Shown: positions 50,427-59,845 of the stretch, in pieces
How positions within the stretch are numbered: position 1 is the first letter of the stretch
Layout of the letters: each line of letters starts with the position of its first letter
Assembly: GCA_934486825.1 (NCBI GenBank)
Contig: CAKSQF010000004.1
Span: 58,197 to 122,196, forward strand
Origin: an uncultured Eubacteriales bacterium
GTDB lineage: Bacteria; Bacillota; Clostridia; Oscillospirales; CAG-272
DNA: 64,000 nucleotides
Direction: 5' to 3'
The notes under the pieces: generated by a model
Told to the model about the DNA's origin: nothing
The model's input: the letters and a program-made list of their open reading frames with translations, nothing else
The model's database searches: none
Made by a program: the position numbers and the translations under genes

Positions 50427-50455
50427 TTGACAATGCGGGGATAAAAGATTATAAT
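50427..50455 (+). promoter_or_regulatory. Promoter of the CDP-alcohol phosphotransferase gene
   Basis: TTGACA (50427-50432), 17 nt, TATAAT (50450-50455). Confidence 0.88.
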
Positions 50456-50514
50456 CAAAGCAGAAAATAAAGAGATCGCCTGTGTGCGTCCGGGCGGCGG
50501 ATTCGGAGGAACAG

Positions 50515-51069
50515 ATGCAGTTTGACAAAAAGATGATTCCCAATACAATAACCTCGGTTCGCATCGCGGGATCGATAGCCTTGCTTTTTACAAGACCGTT
50601 TTCGCCGATCTTTTTCGTTGTCTACACGATCTGCGGGCTGAGCGACGTTATAGACGGAACGCTCGCGCGTCTGATGAAGTGCGAAAGCGATCTCGGCGCA
50701 AGGCTCGACAGTGTTGCCGATCTGCTTTTTTATGCGGCGATGTTCATGAAAATATTTCCCTTTCTGCTCGAAAGGCTCCCTCTGATTCTCTGGATCGGTG
50801 CAACAGCCGTTATTGCAATCAGGATATGTTCATATACGGTAGCGGCGATGAAATATCACAGATTCGCCTCAATACACTCATATGCAAACAAACTGACAGG
50901 AGCCGCTGTCTTCTCCATTCCTTACCTTTCAAGGTTCTGCCCGATAACCGCGGTCTGCACCTTTGTTCTGCTTATCGGACTGTTCGCAACCTGCGAGGAA
51001 CTGTTTATTCACATTTTTTCGGGCAGGTACGATCCCGAGGTAAAATCGGTTTTCATGCTGAAAAAATAA
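50515..51069 (+). CDS. CDP-alcohol phosphatidyltransferase family enzyme
   Basis: A 184-residue membrane enzyme with about five or six helices. The CDP-alcohol motif D-x2-D-G-x2-A-R-x8-G-x3-D-x3-D is complete (DVIDGTLAR, then DLGARLDSVAD). It moves a phosphatidyl or similar group from a CDP-lipid onto an alcohol, so it belongs to phospholipid synthesis; the alcohol (glycerol phosphate, inositol, serine) cannot be told. GGAGGAAC precedes the ATG at 50515. The nearest relatives by look are PgsA-like. Confidence 0.87.
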   Translation: MQFDKKMIPNTITSVRIAGSIALLFTRPFSPIFFVVYTICGLSDVIDGTLARLMKCESDLGARLDSVADLLFYAAMFMKIFPFLLERLPLILWIGATAVIAIRICSYTVAAMKYHRFASIHSYANKLTGAAVFSIPYLSRFCPITAVCTFVLLIGLFATCEELFIHIFSGRYDPEVKSVFMLKK

Positions 51070-51087
51070 AGTCCCCGCAGATCGCGG

Positions 51088-51116
51088 TTGACAATTTGCC
51101 CCGACAGTGATATAAT
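51088..51116 (+). promoter_or_regulatory. Promoter of the wzz-kinase operon
   Basis: TTGACA (51088-51093), 17 nt, TATAAT (51111-51116). Confidence 0.9.
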
Positions 51117-51171
51117 AACGTGACAGATATTCCGCATTGCATATTAAATAACGAAAAGGATCACAACTGAT

Positions 51172-51942
51172 ATGGCTGACAACAAAACACCCGAAAACAG
51201 CGGAACCGACCTCCGGATTTTCTGGAGAGCCTTCAGAGACCGTCTGCTGTATATAATTACCGCAGGAATTTTATGCGCAATTGTTGCGGGACTGTTCGGA
51301 AATTTCAGGTATGTTCCGAAATACGCGTCCTCGGTTTCGCTTCTTATTCACGTTGACGAGGTTGCATCAAGTCAGCTTTCGCAGTACGATATCAACAACT
51401 CATCAAGACTTATCAACACGGTTGAGGCGGTACTCAGATACAGCGACGAGTTTACAGCCGATCTGAATGAAACCGCGGGAACCTCGGGAATGTACAGTGA
51501 CAGCGATATCGGAAGTCTTATGAAATTCGAACAGATACTTACCGGCACGCCGACACTCAGGGTCACATTTGTATCAACAAACCGGAACGCCGCTTACAAT
51601 CTCGCAAAAAGCTTCGAAATGAAGGCTGCCGACGAGATAAAAAAATATGTCAGCGTAAGCGAGGTTGTCATTTTCAACAAGGCATCTCTTGCCTCCTCTC
51701 CGTATAACGGCAATCCGTGCATAAAATATGCAACTCTCGGTTTTCTCGCCGGAGGGGTGGCTATGTATATCGTTTTTCTCGTCGCCGCCATGCTCGATAC
51801 AAAAATACATGAGGAAAAGGATCTGACCGAGATATCCGACTATCCGATTCTCGGCGTTGTCCCCGCATTTCACAGAGAAAGAGCAAAACAGGAAAAAAGA
51901 CATAATTCCGACAATGATCTGTTCGGAAAAAGCAACGGCTGA
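51172..51942 (+). CDS. Chain-length determinant (Wzz/CapA) family membrane protein
   Basis: A 256-residue protein with an N-terminal helix (LLYIITAGILCAIVAGLFG), an extracellular domain and a second helix (LGFLAGGVAMYIVFLVAAML) followed by a basic cytoplasmic end. This is the adaptor type of Gram-positive polysaccharide co-polymerase that binds and activates the BY-kinase encoded right after it. The motif PILGVVPAFHRE follows the second helix. No polysaccharide synthesis genes are next to it in the window, so it may serve a locus elsewhere. Confidence 0.9.
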   Translation: MADNKTPENSGTDLRIFWRAFRDRLLYIITAGILCAIVAGLFGNFRYVPKYASSVSLLIHVDEVASSQLSQYDINNSSRLINTVEAVLRYSDEFTADLNETAGTSGMYSDSDIGSLMKFEQILTGTPTLRVTFVSTNRNAAYNLAKSFEMKAADEIKKYVSVSEVVIFNKASLASSPYNGNPCIKYATLGFLAGGVAMYIVFLVAAMLDTKIHEEKDLTEISDYPILGVVPAFHRERAKQEKRHNSDNDLFGKSNG

Positions 51943-51957
51943 TCGGAGGAAAATGGT

Positions 51958-52665
51958 ATGTTCGGAGAAAAAAAGACACAACGCAGAAGTTATCGCGGAA
52001 TACTTCTTGACCAGAACACCGATTTTGCCGTAACCGAGGCATTCAAGAACATACGTACCGGTATGCTTTACACGGCAAATTCGGACAGGCATCCGGTTTA
52101 CGGAGTGACGTCGGCTTTTTCGGGCGCGGGAAAATCGTCTGTTATCGCAAACATTGCAATTTCGTTTGCCCAGCTCGGGAAAAAGACTTTGCTGATAGAT
52201 TGCGACATGCGTGCGCCCACACAGCACAAAATATTCAAGACACCGAACCGCGAAGGGCTCAGCGAGCTGCTTGCGGGAATAGTGACCGATCCCGACAGTG
52301 CAGTGGTACCGACGGGTTACGATCATCTCAGTCTTGTAACCTCCGGACGAATACCGCCGAATCCGGTCGAGCTTCTCGCCTCCGATAATTTCGGCAATCT
52401 GATTGACTGCTTCAAGCAGGAATTTGACTGCATATTTCTTGATCTGCCGCCTGTCGGAGTCGTTTCGGATGCGCTCGTCGCATCGAAAAAGGTGCAGGGC
52501 TTTGTTTTTGTCGTGCGTGCCGATGCGGACGACAGAACCGGCGTCAAAGAATCGCTCAGAAAACTCGAACAAGGCGGGGCTGCGATTCTCGGTTTCGTAC
52601 TCGACGACGTTGACATAAAAAAAGGCAGCGGCTATTACAGCAGTTACGGTCACAGCGAAAAATAA
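51958..52665 (+). CDS. CpsD/CapB-type tyrosine kinase
   Basis: A 235-residue bacterial tyrosine kinase. Walker A is SAFSGAGKSSVIA, Walker A' is LLIDCDMRAPTQHK and Walker B is CIFLDLPPVGVVSD. A short tyrosine cluster GYYSSYG closes the protein, the autophosphorylation site. It works with the Wzz-type adaptor 15 nt upstream to control surface polysaccharide length and export. GGAGGAAA precedes the ATG. Confidence 0.92.
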   Translation: MFGEKKTQRRSYRGILLDQNTDFAVTEAFKNIRTGMLYTANSDRHPVYGVTSAFSGAGKSSVIANIAISFAQLGKKTLLIDCDMRAPTQHKIFKTPNREGLSELLAGIVTDPDSAVVPTGYDHLSLVTSGRIPPNPVELLASDNFGNLIDCFKQEFDCIFLDLPPVGVVSDALVASKKVQGFVFVVRADADDRTGVKESLRKLEQGGAAILGFVLDDVDIKKGSGYYSSYGHSEK

Positions 52666-52674
52666 TCGCACCGC

Positions 52675-52719
52675 AAAAAGCAGATGGGACACCATTTTCG
52701 GTGTTTCATCTGCTTTTTT
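52675..52719 (+). terminator. Terminator of the wzz-kinase operon
   Basis: AAAAAGCAGATG (52675-52686) pairs with CATCTGCTTTTTT (52707-52719); an inner GACACC/GGTGTT stem extends it. Confidence 0.88.
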
Positions 52720-52834
52720 GTGAACATTTTGTAAACAAATTATTTTTTTTGTCACATTCGGTCGTTTTGATCCGTCATATATGGCAGAGACGGTGCAAAA
52801 AGCAACGAAATAATCAAAAAGAGGGAATGTAAAA

Positions 52835-53377
52835 ATGTCGGCAAAAAATGAGAAAAAGAAAAAAACAGGCAAATCGGTTGACAAATCGGCGAAAACGCCC
52901 GGAATTGCGGCAACGCTTGTCTTTGCTGTCCTTACAGCGGTCATAATGCATATTTTTGTGTGGTCTGTCTTTGTCGTTCTCTATACCTTCACCGGGCATA
53001 CAAAGAGCTGTGAAGCATTACATATTACGGTCTGTCTGCTTGCGGTCCTCGTCTACTTTATAGTAAGATCAAACCTCATATACCTCGGTAAGGTCCGGAC
53101 TGCGGGGTTCTTCTTCGGTTTTCATATTTCGTTCCTGACGCTTCTTTGCGGAGAGCTCGGAGGCTTCGGCATAATGAGCGAAGTCGAAAGGCTCGTGCTT
53201 GAGCCGGGCTTCACGTTCGCACCGGGCAGGTCATACGATATAGCGCTTTATGTTTTTCTGCTCTGCTATATTACTCTGCTTGCCGTTGACTTTATAATGC
53301 TGATATACGAGCTTTACGGAAAAAGGTCGGGACACGCGGATTTTTCAACATTTGAAGCCTTCTCGGAAGATATATGA
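52835..53377 (+). CDS. Four-helix membrane protein, unknown
   Basis: A 180-residue protein with a Lys-rich cytoplasmic start (KNEKKKKTGKSVDKSAK) and four hydrophobic helices. No family was recognised. The ATG at 52835 follows AAGAGGGAA. The ~165 nt before it hold the terminator of the kinase operon and AT-rich sequence without a clear promoter. A strong terminator follows at 53391. Confidence 0.7.
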   Translation: MSAKNEKKKKTGKSVDKSAKTPGIAATLVFAVLTAVIMHIFVWSVFVVLYTFTGHTKSCEALHITVCLLAVLVYFIVRSNLIYLGKVRTAGFFFGFHISFLTLLCGELGGFGIMSEVERLVLEPGFTFAPGRSYDIALYVFLLCYITLLAVDFIMLIYELYGKRSGHADFSTFEAFSEDI

Positions 53378-53390
53378 CCCTGACATACAA

Positions 53391-53427
53391 AAAAGGTTGC
53401 GGACTGCGAATGTCCGCAACCTTTTTT
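53391..53427 (+). terminator. Terminator after the membrane protein
   Basis: AAAAGGTTGCGGAC (53391-53404) pairs with GTCCGCAACCTTTT (53412-53425), then TT. Confidence 0.92.
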
Positions 53428-53428
53428 G

Positions 53429-53457
53429 TTGACAAAACAGATGATCTGTGCTAAAAT
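53429..53457 (+). promoter_or_regulatory. Promoter of the M16C protease
   Basis: TTGACA (53429-53434), 17 nt, TAAAAT (53452-53457). Confidence 0.85.
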
Positions 53458-53513
53458 CAAAGCAGATAAATATTGCGTGGTCAAGCGCAGTTTGTGAAAG
53501 GATGACAAAACAC

Positions 53514-56420
53514 ATGGCAGAACTTTTAATCGGCAATGTATACGGCGGCTTCCGCGTTGACAGGATAAGATACGTGGAAGAAGTGAGCGGGAAGCTCTAC
53601 GAGCTCGAACATATAAAATCGGGCGCGAAACTGATATATCTCGGGTGCGACGATGACAACAAGGTCTTTTCGGTAATGTTCAAAACGATACCCGAAGACA
53701 GCACGGGAGTTTTCCACATAATTGAGCATTCGGTGCTTTGCGGGTCGAAGAGATATCCGGTAAAGGAACCGTTTGTTGATCTTCTCAAGGGCTCAATGGC
53801 AACCTTCCTTAACGCACTCACCTTCCCCGACAAAACCGGATATCCTGTTGCAAGCTGCAATGACAAGGACTTCAAGAACCTCATGGGCGTTTATCTTGAT
53901 GCGGTCTTTGCTCCGAACTTCTATGAACATGAAGAAATTTTCATGCAGGAGGGCTGGCATTACGAGATCGAAGGCAAGGACAAACCGATGTCGCTCCGCG
54001 GTGTCGTTTTCAACGAGATGAAGGGTGCTTATTCGTCGGTTGACACACAGATGTTCCACCACATAAGCGAAGCGCTCTTCCCCGACACGCTTTACAGACA
54101 TTCGTCGGGCGGCGATCCCGGGGTTATCCCCGATCTCACATACGAGCAGTTCCTTGCGGCACACAAAAAATATTATCACCCGGAAAACTCGTTCATCTTC
54201 CTTTACGGAAACATGGATGTTGTCGAACGTCTCGAATATCTTGACAGAGAATATCTGTCGAAATATACCCGCACCGGAAATGTCATTGACATTCCCATGC
54301 AGAAACCGACCGTCAACCACAACAAAACGGGAGTCTATTCGATATCCGACAGCGAAAGCGAAGAGAAAAACAGCTACATAACCTTTGCGTCGGTCGTTGC
54401 CGATTTCTCGGAGCGTGAAAAGGTACTCGCATTTGACATACTCATGTCGATTCTCGCATCCACAAACGAATCGCCTCTGAAAAAAGCGGTGCTCGAAAGC
54501 GGGCTCGGCGAGGACCTCTGGGCGTTTATCTACGACGGCGTCGCACAGCCCTATGTCATATTTGAGCTTCGCAAGACCGATCCCGACAAAAAAGACGAAT
54601 TCATAAGCCTGCTCCGCCGTGAGCTTGAAAAGCTTGTAAAGGACGGCATTGACAAAAAGCTTATCACGGCGCAGATCAACCAGACCGAGTTTGCTCTGCG
54701 TGAAGGTAAACAGGGAAGCATGCCGGCAGGTCTTCTTTACAACTTCGACATCATGTCAAGCTGGCTCTACGGAGGCGATCCCGCCGAATATATCGAATAC
54801 GAAAAGGCGCTCGAAAACATAAAGAAGGGCGCGGAAGGAAGATATTTCGAAGAGCTTATCGAAAAATACATTCTCTGCAGCGATCACAACGCAATCGTGC
54901 TTATGACTCCGTCAAAGACGATCGCCGCAGAGCAGGCAAAGGCGGAAGAAGAAAGAGTTGCATCGTTCAGAAACAGTCTCAGCGACGAAGAGCTTGAAAA
55001 AATAGTCGAAAAGAACAAAAAACTGATTGCTCATCAGACTGCCGAGGACACTCCCGAGCAGCTCGCGACGCTTCCGAAGCTGTCCGTTAACGATGTCGGC
55101 GACAAGATAACCGAAATGCCGTTCTGCAAAGAAAATTATTTCGGCAGACCGATGCTCACCACCGAGCTGTTCACCAAAAAAATCGCTTACGTCAATTTTT
55201 ATTTTGACATATCAGGACTTTCGCCCGAGCTTCTTCCCTTCGCGGCGCTGTATGCCGAACTGCTCGGTCAGATATCAACTTCCGAACACACTGCCGCAGA
55301 GCTTGACACCGCAATAAAAACAAAGCTCGGCAGTCTCGGCTGTTCGGTAAAGACCTTCGTCAGGTCGGATAACATAAAGAATGTACTCCCGTCATTTGTC
55401 ATAAGCACAAGTATGCTTGAACACAACATGGCAGATGCGCTTGCGCTCGTCTTTGAGGTTGCCTCAAAGACGGTAATCGACAAAGAAGAGGTCAGAAAGC
55501 TCCTGCTCCAGACAAAGAGCATGATGCAGATGATGATAATGCAGAGAGGCGATAGATTCGCATCGGCAAGAGTCAAATCATACTGCTCGGTTGAAGGCGC
55601 CTACAACGACAGGCTCGGAGGAATAGGCTACTATCGATTCCTCTCCGGGCTCTGCAACGATTTTGACAGTGAGTTCGACAGGATAAAAGCCGGACTTGAG
55701 GCAGTTGCCGCAGAGCTTGACTTTGACAGACTCACCGTCGGCATCACCGGCGAAAGATCGGCTGTTGAAGGACTTGTTTCGGTTGAACCGACATTCAACC
55801 GCAGAACGGGAAGCGGCAGGCAGTTCACACTTGCTCCCGAATACAAAGGGAACGAAGCGTTTATCGTTCCGTCGGGCGTCAACTATGTTGCCAAGGGCTT
55901 CAATTTCGAAGGCACCGACATATGTTTCAGCGGAAAGATGAACGTCCTTTCGAACATTCTCTCTCTCGACTGGCTCTGGAACGAAGTAAGAGTCCGCGGA
56001 GGCGCGTACGGAGTCGGCTTCTCGGTATCGCGCACCAAAAACGCAGTATTCGGTTCCTTCCGTGATCCGAGCGTAAAGGCGACAATCGAAACCTATGACA
56101 AAACACTGTCCTATCTGAACGGCTTTGCCGAAAAAGTTCCGGACATCGAAAAATACATAATTTCGACAGCAGCCGCGTATGAACGTCCGCTCTGTCCGAA
56201 GGACATGGGTGCTACGGCGCAGACAAATTACTTCGAAGGATACACCGACGATATGCGCAGAGAAAGCAAAAAGAGCGTGCTTGAAACGACACCGACAGAC
56301 ATTGAAAATATGTCGGCGCTTATAAAACCGCTTGTCGAAAAACAGCTTTGCGCCGTCGTTGGCAACAAAGAAAAAATCGAAGAGGCAGGCGACCTCTTCA
56401 CAATAAAGGAAGACCTTTAA
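53514..56420 (+). CDS. M16C-family zinc metalloprotease
   Basis: A 968-residue insulinase-type protease. The inverted zinc motif HIIEH (residues 68-72) lies in TGVFHIIEHSVLCGS, and the third ligand Glu is in FNEMKGAYSS. Two catalytic-like halves are separated by a linker with the Gly-rich VRGGAYGVGFSVSR region in the second half. The length and sequence match the M16C/presequence protease group, which degrades unstructured peptides inside the cell. No signal peptide. The ATG at 53514 is chosen for spacing from GAAAGGA; an ATG 12 nt earlier is too close to it. Confidence 0.93.
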   Translation: MAELLIGNVYGGFRVDRIRYVEEVSGKLYELEHIKSGAKLIYLGCDDDNKVFSVMFKTIPEDSTGVFHIIEHSVLCGSKRYPVKEPFVDLLKGSMATFLNALTFPDKTGYPVASCNDKDFKNLMGVYLDAVFAPNFYEHEEIFMQEGWHYEIEGKDKPMSLRGVVFNEMKGAYSSVDTQMFHHISEALFPDTLYRHSSGGDPGVIPDLTYEQFLAAHKKYYHPENSFIFLYGNMDVVERLEYLDREYLSKYTRTGNVIDIPMQKPTVNHNKTGVYSISDSESEEKNSYITFASVVADFSEREKVLAFDILMSILASTNESPLKKAVLESGLGEDLWAFIYDGVAQPYVIFELRKTDPDKKDEFISLLRRELEKLVKDGIDKKLITAQINQTEFALREGKQGSMPAGLLYNFDIMSSWLYGGDPAEYIEYEKALENIKKGAEGRYFEELIEKYILCSDHNAIVLMTPSKTIAAEQAKAEEERVASFRNSLSDEELEKIVEKNKKLIAHQTAEDTPEQLATLPKLSVNDVGDKITEMPFCKENYFGRPMLTTELFTKKIAYVNFYFDISGLSPELLPFAALYAELLGQISTSEHTAAELDTAIKTKLGSLGCSVKTFVRSDNIKNVLPSFVISTSMLEHNMADALALVFEVASKTVIDKEEVRKLLLQTKSMMQMMIMQRGDRFASARVKSYCSVEGAYNDRLGGIGYYRFLSGLCNDFDSEFDRIKAGLEAVAAELDFDRLTVGITGERSAVEGLVSVEPTFNRRTGSGRQFTLAPEYKGNEAFIVPSGVNYVAKGFNFEGTDICFSGKMNVLSNILSLDWLWNEVRVRGGAYGVGFSVSRTKNAVFGSFRDPSVKATIETYDKTLSYLNGFAEKVPDIEKYIISTAAAYERPLCPKDMGATAQTNYFEGYTDDMRRESKKSVLETTPTDIENMSALIKPLVEKQLCAVVGNKEKIEEAGDLFTIKEDL

Positions 56421-56426
56421 AAAGTC

Positions 56427-56472
56427 AAACGGCTCCGAGGCATCTGCTTCGGAGCCGTTTAAAATTTTTTTT
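56427..56472 (+). terminator. Terminator after the protease
   Basis: AAACGGCTCCGA (56427-56438) pairs with TCGGAGCCGTTT (56449-56460); AAAATTTTTTTT follows. Confidence 0.88.
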
Positions 56473-56686
56473 AAAAAAGTGTCACACTTTCGAAACATTG
56501 CTCGTCTTATATCACAGAAGGGCAAAAAAGTCGCAAACACGGCGGTTTCAGTGCAAAGATTAAAATTTTATCTCCTTTTTCGGATCTGAGCGTTAAAACC
56601 GCCGCCCTTACAGCATCCCGCCGCGATAATGTCCGACGGGAATCCGAAACACGAACAAAAAACCGACGAAAGGATGAAAACAGGCT

Positions 56687-56809
56687 ATGCAGATCAAACG
56701 ACAGATGATATTACTTGCGATAGCCGCGTCTGCGGCGCTTCTCTTCACTGCAACCGTGTATCTGATTTTTGCAAAAGAAATTGCCGCTGTCATCGGGACA
56801 CTTTTCTGA
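56687..56809 (+). CDS. Possible 40-residue single-helix membrane peptide
   Basis: An ATG at 56687 opens a 40-codon frame reading MQIKRQMILLAIAASAALLF and continuing to FAKEIAAVIGTLF, which is a basic start, one membrane helix and a short amphipathic end. AAAGGA lies about 12 nt before it and a strong terminator follows at 56833. No clear promoter was found in the preceding 200 nt. It could be a small regulatory membrane peptide or an accident. Confidence 0.4.
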   Translation: MQIKRQMILLAIAASAALLFTATVYLIFAKEIAAVIGTLF

Positions 56810-56832
56810 GGCAACAGGTCAAATACACAGCG

Positions 56833-56873
56833 AAAACCGCCATTCCCGTTTCGGTCGGGAATGGCGGTTTTTT
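56833..56873. terminator. Bidirectional terminator at the propeller gene
   Basis: AAAACCGCCATTCCCG (56833-56848) pairs with CGGGAATGGCGGTTTT (56856-56871), with T on both sides. Confidence 0.92.
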
Positions 56874-58045
56874 CAGAAGTTCAGAACATCGATCGGAATT
56901 ATGCCGACCTCGCGTCTGCCGTTTTGCGTAGTATCCATCGATATATATTTCCCGTCACCCGAGAAAAGCGCATGCAAATCACAGCGTATTTCATCGGTCG
57001 GCGGTACGACCGTGGAAAGACGTATCACGATATCGGTCATTCCGGTATCCATACTGTAAGCAAACAGACATCTCTTGCCCTCAAGCGGGTATCCGTCACC
57101 GATTATATATTTGCGGTCGGGCGAAAGTATGCAATGCACATCTCTGTTGCCGGGGCCGTGGAAATACGGAGCATCAAGCTCCTTTGCACTGCCGCTATCG
57201 ATATTTATCGCAAACATGCCCGTGCGTTCACCGTATTTACAGTGTGCAAGTACCGTTCTCTCGTCCGTCCAGTAGTAATGAGAGAAATATGTGCGCTTCA
57301 GGGGTGTGTACACATTTCCTTCGAGATCGCCTATCACAAGCGACGTATTCCAGATCTTCCCGGGTTTGCGGAAATTTCGTACAAGCATCAGATAACGCTT
57401 TGAATCGGGAGCGACGGTTATATGATTTATGAGTATCTTGTCCTCGGGTTCAAATCCGGATGCTCCGAGCATCTGCGCATATGTAATAAGCATCTTTGAC
57501 TTACCGCTTTCGAGGTCGGTCAGATACACTCCGTCGTTGTCGGGACAGTTAACGTCGAAATTTTCATCGGGCGCTCCGGCATAACCGTAACCCGGGCGAA
57601 AATCAAATATTCTTGAAAAGCTGACCGAAAGTCCGAATTTTCCGTTCGGCGCGATCGTTGCACATGCGCGGTCGGTAAATGTTTTTTCGCCGTTTGAGAG
57701 ATTGTGTACGACCGTCGAAAAACCGCCGTTTCTGCGCACGTTGTAACAGACGGTATTTTCTTTTGTCGGATGCCAGCGCAGCATCGAACCCTGCTGGAAA
57801 TTCCACGCGGTGGTCTCGGCAAAGGGATAGAATTTTCTGTCCTTCAGTATGCCGAGTTCGCAGACGTCATCGGCAGTCGGCATTCTGTCCATAAACTTCA
57901 CCCTGTGACAAAGGTGATTTTCTCCGTTTTTATCGGTTGCCGGCAGATCGTAATAACCGAAGAAATAGTGAAATCCGTCATTTTCGGGCGAAATGATCTG
58001 CAGATCCTTTTCGCTCAGGCGATCATGATCGTAATGATTTATCAT
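56873..58045 (-). CDS. Beta-propeller protein, oligogalacturonate lyase-like fold
   Basis: A 390-residue soluble protein of repeated beta-propeller blades with TolB/WD40-like ends (TIAPNGKFGLSVSF, TVAPDSKRYLMLVR, ILSPDRKYIIGDGY, LFSGDGKYISMDTT). The start NDGFHYFFGYYDLPATDKNG is shared by proteins encoded in polysaccharide loci. The fold resembles oligogalacturonate lyase, but the catalytic residues could not be confirmed. The ATG at 58045 follows GAGAGGGAAAA; frame upstream is open but overlaps the glycosidase end. It follows the family 2 glycosidase by 20 nt. Confidence 0.75.
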   Translation of the reverse strand: MINHYDHDRLSEKDLQIISPENDGFHYFFGYYDLPATDKNGENHLCHRVKFMDRMPTADDVCELGILKDRKFYPFAETTAWNFQQGSMLRWHPTKENTVCYNVRRNGGFSTVVHNLSNGEKTFTDRACATIAPNGKFGLSVSFSRIFDFRPGYGYAGAPDENFDVNCPDNDGVYLTDLESGKSKMLITYAQMLGASGFEPEDKILINHITVAPDSKRYLMLVRNFRKPGKIWNTSLVIGDLEGNVYTPLKRTYFSHYYWTDERTVLAHCKYGERTGMFAINIDSGSAKELDAPYFHGPGNRDVHCILSPDRKYIIGDGYPLEGKRCLFAYSMDTGMTDIVIRLSTVVPPTDEIRCDLHALFSGDGKYISMDTTQNGRREVGIIPIDVLNF

Positions 58046-58065
58046 AGTGTTTTCCCTCTCTGCAA

Positions 58066-59784
58066 TTATTTGTTTTCGGATTCTTCTTCTGCGTACTTTT
58101 CGTAAAGCTTCTTTACCGCAAGGTAGGCGAGCTTCGGCTTGCGTGTATCCGATACAATACCTTTGTTGTTGTAGCTGCGGGCGCGGTCGTTTCCGCACTC
58201 CTTCGCGGTTCTTATATCGCAGTACTGCCAGAGCGAGAAACCGACGATCATCGGATCCTTATGGAAAAGTTCAATCGTGTGTGTAAGCAGCTTTGCCTGA
58301 TATTCCTCTGTCCATTTCAGGCAATCAAAGGTATGATAGCCGTAAAGTGCGGCACAACCGAATTCGCTCATTATTACCGGCTTGTCTTCCATGCCGAGCG
58401 AGCGGCGGTATTCTCTGAACTTTTCAAGGAAGTCCGCCCACACTTCCATGTCCCCTTCGTACCAGCCGTAATATTTGTTTATACCGATTATATCGCAGTA
58501 TTCAAGGCATATATCATTAAGCGGGTGATCGGTCGCAAATGTCAGCGGACGGTTGCCGTTGTCCTCTTTCATGAAGGAATAAAATACACGCGACATTTCT
58601 TTGCCCTGCGGCAGGTCTGTCCGTATTTCGTTGTGCAGTCCCCACATGATTATCGACGGATGATTGAAATACTGGCTCTTCATTTCGCCGAGCATATCAA
58701 GTCCGCGTTTCAGAACAAGCGGTCTGACAAGGGTTTCGGGTGCAAAACCGCCTCCCCAGATCGGGATCTCGCTCCAGAACATTATACCGTTTTCATCAAG
58801 CAGGTCAAGGAACACCTTCGAATTGGGGTAATGTGAGCCGCGTATAAAGTTGCAGGAAAGATTTTTTATGATCTCAAGATCCCTGTCCATAAGTCTTCCC
58901 GGGAACGCCATACCGAAATCCGGGTGATCCTCGTGCCGGCAGACACCGCGAAGCTCCAGTTCCTCACCGTTGAGATATATCTTTCCATTCTTTACGGATA
59001 TGTCTCTGAAACCGACTCTGTCGGTCAGATCGTCATCGCCGAGGGTCATATACAGATTATAGAGTTTCGGTGTTTTGGGACTCCAGAGCTTTATTCCCTC
59101 AAGCAGTACATTTGAACAGACATGCTCGCTCTTACCGACCGGCAGAGTCAGCATTGCTCCGGTAAGCGGACGTTTGTTGAGCGCAGAAGTGAACGGAAGC
59201 GTCAGCTCGTGATCGGTAAGATTTACGATCGACAGCTTCAGGGTTGCATCGACAGCCGAAAAGTCAGCCGCTATTTTATAATCAAGATGTGCGCCCAGTA
59301 TCGCGCAATCTCCGAGTTTTTCGATACTTACACTGCGTGTTATACCGCCGTAATGATAAAAGTCAACCTTTTTTTGCGGAATCGAATCGGCACCGAAACG
59401 GTTATCGACGCATACCGTGAGCGTATGCACGCCCCGCGAAAGAGATTTCACGATAAAGTCAAATGCCGTATACCCGCCGTAATGCGAGCCAAGCTCCTGA
59501 CCGTCAAGCCAGACCGTACACTCGGTCATGACAGCGTCAAAGCATATCCGGCAGTTGCCGCCTTCAAAGGAAAATGTCTTTGAATACCATGCCTTTCCTT
59601 CGTACTGAAGCAGGCGGCTTTCGGTATTCCAGACCGACGGAACGCTTACCGAATAAGCCGATGCGGGCATCTTTTTGTTCCATCCCGCTTCAAGTCCGCA
59701 ATCATTCGGATCGTCGATAAAGGACCATACGCCGTCCAGATAATCGACTCTTCGTCTGATATGTTCGTTAAATGCTCTTCTCAT
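58066..59784 (-). CDS. Glycoside hydrolase family 2 (beta-glucuronidase-like)
   Basis: A 572-residue enzyme with the family 2 order: N-terminal sugar-binding domain (LLQYEGKAWYSKTFSFEGG), immunoglobulin-like domain, and TIM barrel with ELRGVCRHEDHPDFGMAF, the acid/base Glu in MWGLHNEIR and the nucleophile Glu in PVIMSEFGC. The last stretch DPMIVGFSLWQYCDIRTA is typical of beta-glucuronidases. No signal peptide, so it acts on imported sugar fragments. GGAGAAAACC precedes the ATG. No promoter is visible in the 61 nt before it, so it likely belongs to an operon with the upstream PII-like gene. Confidence 0.92.
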   Translation of the reverse strand: MRRAFNEHIRRRVDYLDGVWSFIDDPNDCGLEAGWNKKMPASAYSVSVPSVWNTESRLLQYEGKAWYSKTFSFEGGNCRICFDAVMTECTVWLDGQELGSHYGGYTAFDFIVKSLSRGVHTLTVCVDNRFGADSIPQKKVDFYHYGGITRSVSIEKLGDCAILGAHLDYKIAADFSAVDATLKLSIVNLTDHELTLPFTSALNKRPLTGAMLTLPVGKSEHVCSNVLLEGIKLWSPKTPKLYNLYMTLGDDDLTDRVGFRDISVKNGKIYLNGEELELRGVCRHEDHPDFGMAFPGRLMDRDLEIIKNLSCNFIRGSHYPNSKVFLDLLDENGIMFWSEIPIWGGGFAPETLVRPLVLKRGLDMLGEMKSQYFNHPSIIMWGLHNEIRTDLPQGKEMSRVFYSFMKEDNGNRPLTFATDHPLNDICLEYCDIIGINKYYGWYEGDMEVWADFLEKFREYRRSLGMEDKPVIMSEFGCAALYGYHTFDCLKWTEEYQAKLLTHTIELFHKDPMIVGFSLWQYCDIRTAKECGNDRARSYNNKGIVSDTRKPKLAYLAVKKLYEKYAEEESENK

Positions 59785-59845
59785 AAGGTTTTCTCCTTCT
59801 TTTCAGCCATTCGGCAGAAGTTTTTACGCACTGCGGCGTTATTTA

